DNA from: an uncultured Holophaga sp.
GTDB lineage: Bacteria; Acidobacteriota; Holophagae; Holophagales; Holophagaceae
Direction of reading: 5' to 3'
Assembly (NCBI RefSeq): GCF_963677305.1
Contig: NZ_OY781925.1
Location: 1,513,001-1,577,000, forward strand
DNA: 64,000 bases
Shown: piece after piece, positions 34,749-43,603 of the stretch
Layout of the letters: every line of letters starts with the position of its first letter
Numbering within the stretch: position 1 is the first letter of the stretch
Translations under genes and position numbers: made by a program
The notes under the pieces: generated by a model
Database searches by the model: none
Seen by the model: the letters and a program-made list of their open reading frames with translations, nothing else
Told to the model about the DNA's origin: nothing

Positions 34749-37319
34749 ATGAGGTTGCCCGTTCTCCGGCTCCCGGCTCTCTCCTGGCCCGTGGTACTGG
34801 CCTCCGTCCTGGTGGCGGCAGGCGTGGGGGCCACGACGGCCCACCTGCAGGTCCGGGCCGCCCGGGTGCGCTTCCTGGATGCCTCCAAGAGAGCCCAGTT
34901 CCAGATCGGATCCCACCTTGAGGCCTGCGAGAACCTGCTCTACGGGGCCCGGGGGCTCATGGATGCCACCGGAGGGTTCTCCCGGGAATCCTTCCACAGC
35001 TACTGCTCTGGCATGGGCCTGCCGGATCGGTACCCGGGACTCCTGGGGCTGACCTTCACGGTCCCGGTGGCGCCGGGAGGCGAGGCTGCAGTGAGTGCCT
35101 TCCTGGAGCGGTCCTATCCGGGAGCATCGTTGCCCATCCGTCCCGGCCTCGGTTTCGGGGCGGACGCCGTGGTGGTCCTCGCCGAACCCGAGGCCGGCAA
35201 CCGCTCCGCGCTGGGCTTCAACTCCGCCAGCAGCCCCGAGCAGCGTCTCACCCTGGTCCGGGCCCGCGACACAGGGTCCCTCCAGGCCAGCCTTCCCCTC
35301 TCGCTGGCCCAGGGTGGCGGGCTGGGGTCCGGGCTGGTGCTCCGTCTGCCGGTCTATCGGGGCGGTGGGGTGCCCTCAGGGACCACGACCCGCCGCCGGG
35401 ACTTCGCCGGCTGCTTCAATGCCGTCTTCCTGCTGCGGGATCTGGCTCCGGAGGGGCAGGGTGGGCTCTCCCGGGGGCTGGTGCTGGACCTGAGGGATGT
35501 GACGGAGCCTGGTCATCCCATCCTCCTGGCCCACCGTGGCGAGACGGGATCTCCTTCCTGGTGGCAGAGGCTCGTTCTTCCGGTGCTCCACCGTCCCGGG
35601 CGCCTGGAGATCGGCGGGAGGCTCTGGGAGCTGGACTTCTCCACCGGCTCCACCTTCTACAGTGTGGCCGAGGCGCTGCTGCCCCTGGTGGCGGGGGCCG
35701 GATGTCTCCTGGGCGGGCTGCTGCTGGCGGGACTGGTGGGGGCCCAGGCCACGGCGGCCCGGCTGGCCCGGGAGGAGGCAGATCGTCTGGCCCGGGACTT
35801 CGTGCTCTCCGAGTCCAGGCTCCAGGCCGTGGTGGACGTCCTGCCGGACGTCCTGATGATCCTCGACGACCAGGGCTGCTTCCGGGAGGTGCTCACCGGC
35901 TCCCGCGAGCTGCTGGCCGTCGAGCCTGAGCGGATCCTGGGCCAGCGCCTGGACCAGCTCCTGGAGCCGGCCCTGGCCCTTCAGGGGCTGGAGATGGTGG
36001 AGAGGGTCCTGCGGGAGGGCTCCGTGCAGGACCTGGAGTACTTCCTGGCCACGCCCTCGGGGGAGCGGTTCTTCCATGCCCGGGTCGCCCCCCTCCGGGA
36101 GTCTCCCTTCGGTCGCCGCTGTGTGCTCTGGGCGGCCCGGGACATCACCGAGCACCGGGGCCAGGAGCAGGCCTTCCGGCAGGCCCAGCGTCTGGAGAGC
36201 CTGGGGGTGCTGGCCGGGGGCATCGCGCATGACTTCAACAACATCCTGGCGGGGATCCAGGGCTATCTCGGGATTCTCCGCACCCTGTCAGCCGAGGGTG
36301 GGGACAGCGGAAACTTCCTCCTCAAGGCCGAGGCCTGCGTGGGGCGCGGGGCGGACCTGGCCCGCCAGCTGCTGGCCTACTCCGGGAGGGGCCGGACCCG
36401 CCTGGAACCCATCGATCTCAACGAGACGGTGTCCCACATGAGCGAGCTCCTGGCCGTCTCCCAGACGGGACAGGTCGAGGTGGGGATCGCCCTGGCGGAG
36501 GAGGGGCTGGCCATCGAGGGGGACCCGGTCCAGGTCCAGCAGGTGGTCATGAACCTGGTGACCAATGCGATGGATGCCCTGCAGGAGGGTCGAGGGCAGG
36601 TGCGGATCCGCACCCGCCGCTGTGTCCTCGCCCAGGGGGACCTGGAGCGCCGCTTCCCGGGGCAGGGGCTCCAGTCGGGCACCTATGCGCTCCTGGAGGT
36701 GGAGGACGAGGGCTGCGGGATGAGCCCTGAGGTGATCGAGCGGATCTTCGACCCCTTCTTCACCACCAAGCCCCGGGGACGGGGTCTGGGCCTCTCGGCC
36801 ATCCGGGGCATCCTGAAGGCCCACCGGGCGGGGATCGGGATCCACTCCAGGCCCGGGGAGGGGACCCGGATCCAGGTCATCTTCCCGCTGCGTCCCGAGG
36901 GGTGGATGCCCGTCTCCCCCGCCGATGCGATGGGTGAGGCGACCCTGCCCGACTTCTCGGGGGTGCTCCTCATTGCCGAGGACGAGCCGGCGCTGCGGGA
37001 GACGGCCCGTCTCATGGTGTCCCGCCTGGGTTTGCAGCCCCTGCTCGCATGCGACGGGGACGAGGCCTGGAGCCTCTACCAGGCCCACAGGGAGGAGATC
37101 GCCGCGGCCTTCCTGGACCTGACCATGCCAGGGCGGAGCGGCACTGAGGTCTACCGGCTGATCCGGGGGCTCGATCCGGACCTGCCGGTGGTCATCTGCA
37201 GTGGGTACAGCCGGGAGGACATCCCCGAGCCCACCCATGCCGGCGAGCGGAGGACCTTCCTCGCCAAGCCCTACTCCTTCAGACAGCTCCAGGAGGCCCT
37301 GGCCGCGGTCATGGCCTGA
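34749..37319 (+). CDS. Hybrid sensor histidine kinase with CHASE-like periplasmic domain
   Basis: The 856-aa protein has a membrane helix (about residues 12-34) and a CHASE-type periplasmic domain (about 45-300). Recognisable parts of the latter are ENLLYGARGLMDATGGFS, RYPGLLGLTFTVPV and ALGFNSASSPEQ. A second membrane helix lies near 312-335. A PAS domain (about 355-475), an H-box GGIAHDFNNILAG near 491, a HATPase_c domain (EDEGCGM, GRGLGLSAIRG) and a receiver with Asp in FLDLTMP near 788 complete it. No DNA-binding partner is adjacent. The upstream 300 bp holds no gene. Confidence 0.9.
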   Translation: MRLPVLRLPALSWPVVLASVLVAAGVGATTAHLQVRAARVRFLDASKRAQFQIGSHLEACENLLYGARGLMDATGGFSRESFHSYCSGMGLPDRYPGLLGLTFTVPVAPGGEAAVSAFLERSYPGASLPIRPGLGFGADAVVVLAEPEAGNRSALGFNSASSPEQRLTLVRARDTGSLQASLPLSLAQGGGLGSGLVLRLPVYRGGGVPSGTTTRRRDFAGCFNAVFLLRDLAPEGQGGLSRGLVLDLRDVTEPGHPILLAHRGETGSPSWWQRLVLPVLHRPGRLEIGGRLWELDFSTGSTFYSVAEALLPLVAGAGCLLGGLLLAGLVGAQATAARLAREEADRLARDFVLSESRLQAVVDVLPDVLMILDDQGCFREVLTGSRELLAVEPERILGQRLDQLLEPALALQGLEMVERVLREGSVQDLEYFLATPSGERFFHARVAPLRESPFGRRCVLWAARDITEHRGQEQAFRQAQRLESLGVLAGGIAHDFNNILAGIQGYLGILRTLSAEGGDSGNFLLKAEACVGRGADLARQLLAYSGRGRTRLEPIDLNETVSHMSELLAVSQTGQVEVGIALAEEGLAIEGDPVQVQQVVMNLVTNAMDALQEGRGQVRIRTRRCVLAQGDLERRFPGQGLQSGTYALLEVEDEGCGMSPEVIERIFDPFFTTKPRGRGLGLSAIRGILKAHRAGIGIHSRPGEGTRIQVIFPLRPEGWMPVSPADAMGEATLPDFSGVLLIAEDEPALRETARLMVSRLGLQPLLACDGDEAWSLYQAHREEIAAAFLDLTMPGRSGTEVYRLIRGLDPDLPVVICSGYSREDIPEPTHAGERRTFLAKPYSFRQLQEALAAVMA

Positions 37320-37320
37320 C

Positions 37321-38220
37321 CTAGGCGCCCCAGAGGCCCAGGAGGAGCACCAGGTCCGTGATCGCCCAGGAGAGGAGGGTCCGGTACATCCCTGACATGT
37401 GCTGCTTCTGGGACATGGTGCGCCAACGCAGCAGCCAGGGGAGCAGCACGCCCAGCCAGGCCCCCAGGGAGATCAGCGTGAGGAGCGGGTTCCGGTGGGC
37501 CTCCCCCAGGCCCACCACGAAACAGGCATGGGCTGCGACGGTGAGCAGCACTGCGAAGATCAGGCTGAGCTGCTCTCCCATCTGGATGACCAGGGTGCGG
37601 TCCCCCCGGGAGCGGTCCTCCTCGATCTGGTAGATCTGGGTGGTGGGGTAGAGGGCCCCGAAGAGAAGGGCGAAGCCGATGGCCACCCATAGGAAGGCCG
37701 ACGTGAGGGGGCGGCCGGTGAGTCCCCAGCCGGCCATGGGCGTGAAGAGCCCGAAGCCCAGGCAGTTGATGAGCAGGTCCCAGCCCGCCCGGGCCTTGAG
37801 ACGGACCGGTGGGACCGAGTAGAGGAAGGCCATGACCACGCAGGCGGCGTTGCTCCAGGCGAAGGCCGGGGGGAGGAGGAAGCCCAGGGCCAGGCTGGCC
37901 ACCAGCATCACCACCGACAGGTGGAGCAGGTAGGCGGGGGGCTTGGGGGGCTGGCGCAGGTAGCCCACATCCCCCTCGTCCCGGTCGAAGGCGCTGTTGA
38001 TGGCCAGGGTGCCGCCGTTGAGGAGGGCGACGAAGATGAACCAGCCCAGGACCGTCCGTCCCCCGGGCAGACCGAGTCCCACCGCCAGGAGGGTGCCGAG
38101 GAGGAAGTGGGCCGACATGATGGGCCACTCCATGGGGCGGAGGTGGAGGAGGTAGGCCAGGGCCGTCTGACCGATGAGCCGACCGGTGATCCGGCGGAGG
38201 AGGAAGGGCTGTCTGCTCAT
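37321..38220 (-). CDS. UbiA-family prenyltransferase
   Basis: The 299-aa protein has about nine hydrophobic helices. Its two Asp-rich motifs are NSAFDRDEGD (about 74-83) and QIEEDRSRGDRTL (about 198-210), the prenyl-diphosphate and acceptor sites of UbiA-type enzymes. Substrates could be quinone, haem or (bacterio)chlorophyll precursors; the sequence does not decide. The ATG abuts the stop of the DUF116 gene, so the two are co-translated. Confidence 0.85.
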   Translation of the reverse strand: MSRQPFLLRRITGRLIGQTALAYLLHLRPMEWPIMSAHFLLGTLLAVGLGLPGGRTVLGWFIFVALLNGGTLAINSAFDRDEGDVGYLRQPPKPPAYLLHLSVVMLVASLALGFLLPPAFAWSNAACVVMAFLYSVPPVRLKARAGWDLLINCLGFGLFTPMAGWGLTGRPLTSAFLWVAIGFALLFGALYPTTQIYQIEEDRSRGDRTLVIQMGEQLSLIFAVLLTVAAHACFVVGLGEAHRNPLLTLISLGAWLGVLLPWLLRWRTMSQKQHMSGMYRTLLSWAITDLVLLLGLWGA

Positions 38221-39000
38221 TCAGGCGATTCCGGAGGTCTGGAGGGGCTGCACCTTGGCTGGCCGTTCGGGGGCGGGGAGCGCCAGGGTCTCCATGGCGA
38301 GGCGGAGCTGCGCCGGGTCGAAGGTGGTGTCCACGCACATGCCGTGGGGGAGCGCGAGGGGGAGGGCGAAGCAGGGGGTTTCGGGCAGCTTGAGGAGTCC
38401 CTTGATCAGGCGGTCGGGGCAACTGGCCGCGATCATCAGGTCGGGACCGGCCTCCCGGGCATAGCGGGCGGCCTTGTGGCTGCGGTTGAAGACCCGGAGG
38501 TCCCAGCGGGCTTCAAGGCCATCCTCCACGGCGTCCCCGAGGACGCAGCGGCCGCAGCGGACACAGTTGGCGGCCCGCTGGGTCACCTCCAGGCGGCAGG
38601 CAGCCAACTGGATGCAGTGGGGGAGGAGGACGACGGTCCTGCGGGCGCGGTCCCGGCGGAAGGCCGCTTCCACCCGGAGGTTGTTCCAGGCCAGGAAGGA
38701 GCGGAGCCAGGACTCCTCCATCCCCAGCCGCCGGAAGAGGGGTCTCAGGGCCTGCAGCCATCGCCCCTCCCAGCGGAGGATGGAGGCCCGGTGGCGCAGA
38801 TAGGCGCGGCCCCGATGGACGACCGTCCCCATCTCCGCAAAGCAGGCCACCAGCAGGAGCAGGCACCATCCCCTGATGTTGTGGGCCCCGAAGGCACCGG
38901 CCAGGGCCACTGCCGCCACCAGCCCGGGCAGGCCCAGGCGCACCATCAGGAAGAGGGCAGGACGACCGGGGAGGGGGAGACGATCCGACATCCCTTCCAT
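38221..39000 (-). CDS. DUF116 family protein
   Basis: About 259 aa. Two N-terminal hydrophobic segments are followed by the DUF116 core: VVLLPHCIQLAAC, CVRCGRCVLGDA, LMIAASCPDRLIKGLL and ALPLALPHGMCVDTTFD. Conserved Cys residues suggest metal or Fe-S binding, but no function is known. The start is uncertain: ATG 39000, 38991 and 39030 are in frame, and the open frame upstream overlaps lysR. It lies between lysR and the UbiA-family gene in one minus-strand operon. Confidence 0.75.
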   Translation of the reverse strand: MEGMSDRLPLPGRPALFLMVRLGLPGLVAAVALAGAFGAHNIRGWCLLLLVACFAEMGTVVHRGRAYLRHRASILRWEGRWLQALRPLFRRLGMEESWLRSFLAWNNLRVEAAFRRDRARRTVVLLPHCIQLAACRLEVTQRAANCVRCGRCVLGDAVEDGLEARWDLRVFNRSHKAARYAREAGPDLMIAASCPDRLIKGLLKLPETPCFALPLALPHGMCVDTTFDPAQLRLAMETLALPAPERPAKVQPLQTSGIA

Positions 39001-39034
39001 TGGAACATGAAGCAGGGCCCCCCGGGGCATGGCC

Positions 39035-39919
39035 TCAGTCCCCCCGGCCACTGGCCTCCACAAAGGCCGGGATGGCCGGGTTGGGGTTGTCCCGCCGCCA
39101 GGCCAGCACCAGGTCGGTCCGCGAAGACTCATCGGCGAAGGGGACGAAGCGGAGGCCAGGGTGGGGGGGCTGGGCCACGTGTCCTGCCAGTACGGAGATC
39201 CCCAGGCCGGACTCCACCATCATGAGGACCGTCTCCATGAGCTCCGGCTCGGCGACGATGCGCGGTGTGAAGCCGGCCTCGGCACAGAGGCCGGCGAACC
39301 AGGCCGAGCCCGCCGGGGCCTCGATGCGGGAGGGGAGGATGAAGGCTTCTCCGGCCAGCTCCTGGAACGCGAGGTGCTCCCGGCCCGCAAAGGGGTGGTC
39401 CGAGGGGAGGACCACCATCAGGCGATCACTGCATAGGGAGATCCGGTCCAGGTCAGGGTAGTCCTCCAGCCCCATGGAGAGGGTGAAGCCCAGGTCCAGG
39501 CGCCCCCGCTGGAGCTGTTCGTTGAGCCGTCGCCAACTGAAGCGCTGGATCTCCAGCTCGACCCCGGGCTGCTGCCGCCTGAAGCGCTTCAGCAGGCCCG
39601 GGAAGAGCTTCTGCTCCGGAGTGCCCAGGACACCGATCCGCAGCCTGCCCAGGAGTCCCCCCTCCAGACCCCGGGCCTTCTGCAGGGCTGCCTCCATGCG
39701 GGCCAGGGACTCCCTGGCCTCCTCCAGCAGGAGGGCCCCAGCAGGGGTCAGGCGGACGCTGCGGTGGTTCCGGAGAAGGAGGGGGCGCCCCACCTCCTGC
39801 TCGAAGTCCTGGACATGCCGGCTCACGGTGGACTGACTGATGCAGAGGGCCTCGGCGGCGGCCGTGAAGCTCAGCCGCTCGGCCACCGCGATGAAATAGG
39901 GGAGCTTGCTCAGGTCCAT
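39035..39919 (-). CDS. LysR-family transcriptional regulator
   Basis: The 294-aa regulator has the N-terminal winged helix-turn-helix FTAAAEALCISQSTVSRHVQ and the LLLRNHRSVRLTPAG wing. A LysR substrate-binding domain follows from about residue 90. It is divergent from the UroD-family methyltransferase gene at 40025, with a perfect palindrome in between, so it probably controls that gene and itself. The inducer is unknown; a methylated aromatic or other methyl donor is a guess from context. Confidence 0.9.
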   Translation of the reverse strand: MDLSKLPYFIAVAERLSFTAAAEALCISQSTVSRHVQDFEQEVGRPLLLRNHRSVRLTPAGALLLEEARESLARMEAALQKARGLEGGLLGRLRIGVLGTPEQKLFPGLLKRFRRQQPGVELEIQRFSWRRLNEQLQRGRLDLGFTLSMGLEDYPDLDRISLCSDRLMVVLPSDHPFAGREHLAFQELAGEAFILPSRIEAPAGSAWFAGLCAEAGFTPRIVAEPELMETVLMMVESGLGISVLAGHVAQPPHPGLRFVPFADESSRTDLVLAWRRDNPNPAIPAFVEASGRGD

Positions 39920-39935
39920 GGGGGAGTCCGGTATC

Positions 39936-39952
39936 TATGCATATTATGCATA
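39936..39952. promoter_or_regulatory. Probable LysR binding site
   Basis: TATGCAT-ATT-ATGCATA is a perfect 7-3-7 palindrome, 17 bp before the lysR ATG and 73 bp before the methyltransferase ATG. It contains the T-N11-A core of LysR boxes. Confidence 0.6.
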
Positions 39953-40024
39953 ACTGGCTTGCGGACAATGAATTTTACAGGCCCTGGGCCAGGGATCCAC
40001 CATGGGGCAACCCAGGAGCCGCCC

Positions 40025-41119
40025 ATGTCTGACTTCCCCGAACACCTGAACCGCGTCCGCACCGCCGTGGAGCTCGGCACGCCCGACCGCACCCCGGTGG
40101 TTCTCCAGATGAGCGCCTTCGCCGCCCGCCACATGGGGGTCAGGCTGGCTGATTTCTGTGCCTCCCCGGCCCTCTCCAACGAGACCATCATCCGCTCGGC
40201 CCAGGCTCTGGGTGGTGTGGATGGGGTCACGCTGATGATGATGAACCCCAGGATCCTCTCCCTGGAGAGCCTCTGCGCCGTGGAGACCCCCGGGATCGAA
40301 CTGGGTCCCGACGACATGTGGCAGGTCCACGAGACCGAGCGGATGCTGCCGGAGGACTATGACGCCATTCTCGCCATGGGCTACATGCCCTGGCTGATGG
40401 GGAGGTATGTCCCCCAGCACTTCGGGGACCTCATGAGCAGCCTGGGGCCGATGTTCGGCTACGCTCCCACCGCCGGGAAGAAAGTGGTGGAGGCGGGGCT
40501 GGTCCCCTTCGCTCCCCTGGCCGCCATCACCCCCTTCCAGACCTTCATGGGCGGGCGCTCCATGGTCAAGTTCAACCGGGACCTCTTCCGGATGCCGGAA
40601 AAGGTCCTGGAGGCCATGGAGGTGGCCCAGAAGGATGTCCTGGCGAACGTGCGCAGGCTCATTGACACGGCCCACCCCTTCGCCATCATGACCCCCCTGG
40701 GCCGGGCATCGGGCCTCTTCTATTCCCGCAAGGTGCAGGAGAAATTCATCTTCCCCCACTACAGGGAGCTGGTGGAGACCATCGTGGAGGCCGGGGCCTA
40801 TGCCGCCCTCCATGTGGATGACAACTTCGAGCGCGACCTGGACTTCTTCCGGAGCCTCCCCAAGGGCAAGTGCATCTTCCAGGCCGACAGCACCACCGAC
40901 ATCTTCAGGCTGAGGGAGGCCCTGGAGGGCCACATGTGCATCATGGGCGATGTGCCGGCCACGATGCTGGCCCTGGGCACCCCCGATGAGGTCCACGCCT
41001 ACGCCACCCGGCTTGTGCGGGAGATCGGCCCTGGAGGCTTCATTCTCTCCTCGGGCTGTGATGTGCCCCCCAATGCCAAGGTGGAGAACGTGCAGGCGCT
41101 GGTGGCGGCGGCCCGCTGA
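40025..41119 (+). CDS. Uroporphyrinogen decarboxylase-family methyltransferase (MtaA/CmuA-like)
   Basis: The 364-aa protein belongs to the UroD superfamily branch used for methyl transfer between corrinoid proteins and cofactors or substrates. The substrate-binding scaffold is seen in RTPVVLQMSAFAARHMG and the C-terminal GGFILSSGCDVPPNAKVENV, whose Cys and nearby His fit the zinc site of MtaA-type enzymes. True haem-pathway UroD has a different N-terminal motif. AGGAG precedes ATG 40025. It is divergent from lysR and followed by a decayed corrinoid gene, suggesting a former three-component methyltransferase operon. Confidence 0.8.
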   Translation: MSDFPEHLNRVRTAVELGTPDRTPVVLQMSAFAARHMGVRLADFCASPALSNETIIRSAQALGGVDGVTLMMMNPRILSLESLCAVETPGIELGPDDMWQVHETERMLPEDYDAILAMGYMPWLMGRYVPQHFGDLMSSLGPMFGYAPTAGKKVVEAGLVPFAPLAAITPFQTFMGGRSMVKFNRDLFRMPEKVLEAMEVAQKDVLANVRRLIDTAHPFAIMTPLGRASGLFYSRKVQEKFIFPHYRELVETIVEAGAYAALHVDDNFERDLDFFRSLPKGKCIFQADSTTDIFRLREALEGHMCIMGDVPATMLALGTPDEVHAYATRLVREIGPGGFILSSGCDVPPNAKVENVQALVAAAR

Positions 41120-41259
41120 AAGCCGGGTTCTGCCTGCGGGATCAGGTCTGACCCTCCCGGCGCGGGGCCGCGGTGTCCAGAACCTCTTCATCCCCCCTTT
41201 CAGCCTTGGATCCGGCCCCCGGCAAGGTGGCGGCCTCAAGGCCCAATCCAGGAGTTACC

Positions 41260-41508
41260 ATGAGCCAGTCTCTCATTCATGCCATGGCGGACCTCGACGA
41301 GTGCGTCCTCATCAGGGAAGTGAAGTTCTTGCAGGGGTAGGGTGTGCCCGCCCTGGAGATCATCCAGAAACTGCAGGAGGGGCTGAAGATTCTCATAGGA
41401 GGCGGCCCCTGTGACCCGACCACGGCTGATTATGTGGGGGCTGATGCCTACTGCCGTACGGCCCAGGAGTGCGTTGAATTCGCCAGGGCCTTTCTGAAGG
41501 TCCGCTGA
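41260..41508 (+). pseudogene. Decayed corrinoid protein gene (amber stop plus in-frame deletion)
   Basis: The frame starts with GGAG and ATG 41260 and reads MSQSLIHAMADLDECVLIRE, closely matching the intact corrinoid protein at 31424-32053. A TAG at 41338-41340 replaces the Gln codon of the intact copy. After LQEGLK the sequence jumps straight to ILIGGGPCD, deleting about 120 codons including the cobalt-ligating His. It then continues in frame to TGA 41506-41508. The copy cannot bind corrinoid normally. It lies directly downstream of the methyltransferase gene, where a functional partner would be expected. Confidence 0.88.
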
Positions 41509-41509
41509 G

Positions 41510-41995
41510 GGCCTCTTCCGCTTGGGGGACTTCGAGGACTTCATCCTCCGGGGCTGCGGGCTGGAGGCGGGTTCCGCCAGGGCTGTACGGGTCTTCGCAG
41601 GGGAGGCCCTGCCGGACCCCGCGGACTTCTCCGGGGTGATCATCACCGGCTCCCACGCCATGGTCACGGACCGGGAGCCCTGGTGCCTGCGGCTGGCCCA
41701 CTGGCTTCGCCATGTCTGCGCCGACCGGCTCCCCACTCTGGGCATCTGCTTCGGGCACCAGGCCCTCGGCGAACGCACCTGGGGGGTGCAGTTCCATCCC
41801 GAGTTCACGGCGGAGCTCGTGAACGCCTATATCGGGGAGCAGGAACTCGCTCTGACGGAAGATGGCCTGGATCCGGAGGCCCTGCGCAGGAGCGTCAGGG
41901 AGCACCCCTGGGGCGGCGTGCTCCTCCAGCGTTTCGTCCAGTTGGCCGGGGAGAAAAGCCGGGGGCCACGGATGCGCACAGATCCACACGGATGA
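41510..41995 (+). pseudogene. Decayed class I glutamine amidotransferase-like gene
   Basis: The residues GDFEDFILRGCG, VIITGSHAMVTD and LGICFGHQALG (nucleophile Cys) belong to GMP-synthase-like amidotransferases. The text then jumps to WGVQFHPEF, which normally lies some 70-90 residues later with the catalytic His and Glu. The N-terminus is also missing: similarity begins right after the corrinoid pseudogene stop, with only a TTG at 41522 available as start. The last ten codons come from the adjoining repeat element. A truncated product might be made but should lack activity. Confidence 0.75.
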
Positions 41996-42084
41996 AAGCC
42001 TCGGGTGGGTGCAGCTCGGGGCGTCCGGGCCCGCCCCACGAAGCGGGGGCGGGTCGGGACCCATCGGTGTGTATCCGTGTGAAC
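41963..42084. repeat. Palindromic intergenic repeat element, copy 2
   Basis: The left end GGGCCACGGATGCGCACAGAT followed by CCACACGGATG matches the inverse of the right end of copy 1 (23268-23482). A GC hairpin CCCGCCCC/GGGGGCGGG (42030-42053) matches the copy 1 core. The right end CATCGGTGTGTATCCGTGTG is inverse to the left. It lacks the long 66-nt hairpin of copy 1. Confidence 0.65.
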
Positions 42085-42142
42085 CCTTGACTCAAGGGCT
42101 TTTCAGCCCCCAGTCCGTTCCCGGCGCCTCTGCGGGTGGAGG

Positions 42143-43585
42143 CTACTTGCCCATGCCCGCCAAGCCCACCAGCTTCTTGAGGTCGTCATCCTTCCAGCGG
42201 ATGCCCCCACCCACGAAGAAGGTGCGCAGGTCCTTGTTGGCCAGGTCCTGGACGCCCATCTGGCCGTAGAGGCCATTCCAGAACTGGTAGCTGGTGGTGA
42301 TCCGATAGCGGGGGTTGGGCTTGCCGTCCCGCTTGGTGAAGTCGTAGGCCAGGGCCCCCACCCGGATGCGGTCGCCCAGCGTCCGGTACTCGGCCCCGAC
42401 GCCGCCCTTGCTCTCGATGAGACCGCCGGACAGGACCAGGTGCTCCCAGAGCCGCTTGTTGAAGGTGGCCGAGACCGTGAAGGCCTGGTCGGTGGTGACG
42501 GTCTTGCGGGTTTCGGTGCCGCTGCCGGTGGTGGTGGTGACGGTGGAGGTGCTGACCTTGCCATCCGGCGTGTTGCTGAGGGCGAGGCCATACCAGTAGT
42601 CGTGCCGGGGGATGATCTCCAGGCCCAGGCCCACCTTGCTGTCGCTGCGCTTGGTCCAGGAGGCGGCGTTCATGTCGAGGCCAAGCTCCATCTGCTTCCA
42701 GCCCGTAAGCATGTCGTTCACGTTGTCCACGGCAGTATTGATCTTCTTGATGGTCGTATCGTCCGTGAGCAGCTTGCCCACGGTGCCCTCGCCCCGGTTC
42801 AGCTTGTCCGTGATGGACTTGAGGTTCTCGGAGGTGGAGGAGAAGCTGGCGGCGAGCCTGCGGATGTCCTGCATGGTGCCCTTCAGCTCGGGGCGGTTCT
42901 CCGCCACCATGCCGTTCAGGTTCCGGCTCAGCTCCTCCACCTGCTGGGCGATCCGGGGCAGGCGCTCGCGGATCTCGGCAGTGATGGCCTCGGCGTTGGC
43001 CATGGTGCGGTTGATGGTGTCGTGGTTCTCCTGGCTCATGGCCCGGAACTCGGCTGTCAGGACCCGGATGTTGTCGACGATCTCGTCGAGCTTCTCCCGG
43101 CCCCCCTCACCGCCGATGGACTTGTTCAGGGCGTAGGTCACCCCCTTCACATCCTGGCCGATGCCCGCCAGGGTCTCCATGAGGGTGTCCATGCTCACCC
43201 CCGAACGGCTGCGGATGGGGCCTGCCCCGGAGAGGAGGCCGGCCTCGGGGTGTCCAGGGTCCAGCTCGATGTACTTTTCGCCCAGGATGCCTATGGAACT
43301 CAGGGAGGCCACGGCGTCCGCATAGACGGGGAAGTCCTTGGGCAGCGAGAGGTAGACCTGGGCGTGGCCGCTTTCCAGGGCAATCCGTTCCACGGTGCCG
43401 ATCTTCACGCCGGCGACCCGGATGGCGCTCTGGGGATTGAGTCCCGCGACTTGGCTGAACTCTGCCTGGATCTCGTGGGCGGCCTTCTTGCCGAAGATGT
43501 CCCACTTCTCCATGCGGAGCACCAGGACGCCGGCGATGGCGATGGTCCCGACGAAGAATGCACCGACTTTGGTCTCTAGGTTCAT
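42143..43585 (-). CDS. mlaD: MCE-domain lipid-transport protein MlaD with C-terminal barrel-like region
   Basis: The 480-aa protein has an N-terminal membrane anchor (about residues 9-25) and an MCE domain (about 35-120) with AGLNPQSAIRVAGVKIGTVE and GEKYIELDPGHPE. A long helical section runs to about 300. The last 175 residues alternate aromatic and polar residues in strand-like fashion (for example RHDYWYGLALSN, VLSGGLIESKGGVGAEYRT, GMTTFF-like VGGGIRW). Ordinary MlaD is about 180 aa. ATG 43585 follows AGGA at a good distance. It forms an operon with mlaF and mlaE. Confidence 0.85.
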   Translation of the reverse strand: MNLETKVGAFFVGTIAIAGVLVLRMEKWDIFGKKAAHEIQAEFSQVAGLNPQSAIRVAGVKIGTVERIALESGHAQVYLSLPKDFPVYADAVASLSSIGILGEKYIELDPGHPEAGLLSGAGPIRSRSGVSMDTLMETLAGIGQDVKGVTYALNKSIGGEGGREKLDEIVDNIRVLTAEFRAMSQENHDTINRTMANAEAITAEIRERLPRIAQQVEELSRNLNGMVAENRPELKGTMQDIRRLAASFSSTSENLKSITDKLNRGEGTVGKLLTDDTTIKKINTAVDNVNDMLTGWKQMELGLDMNAASWTKRSDSKVGLGLEIIPRHDYWYGLALSNTPDGKVSTSTVTTTTGSGTETRKTVTTDQAFTVSATFNKRLWEHLVLSGGLIESKGGVGAEYRTLGDRIRVGALAYDFTKRDGKPNPRYRITTSYQFWNGLYGQMGVQDLANKDLRTFFVGGGIRWKDDDLKKLVGLAGMGK

Positions 43586-43603
43586 GGTCATCCTGCTCAA
43601 CAG

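Noticed and set aside
41338..41340. In-frame TAG in the corrinoid gene read as pyrrolysine
   Set aside because: Pyrrolysine occurs in methylamine methyltransferases, not their corrinoid proteins. The intact paralogue has Gln here, and the same copy lacks the cobalt-ligand region, so decay is the simpler reading.
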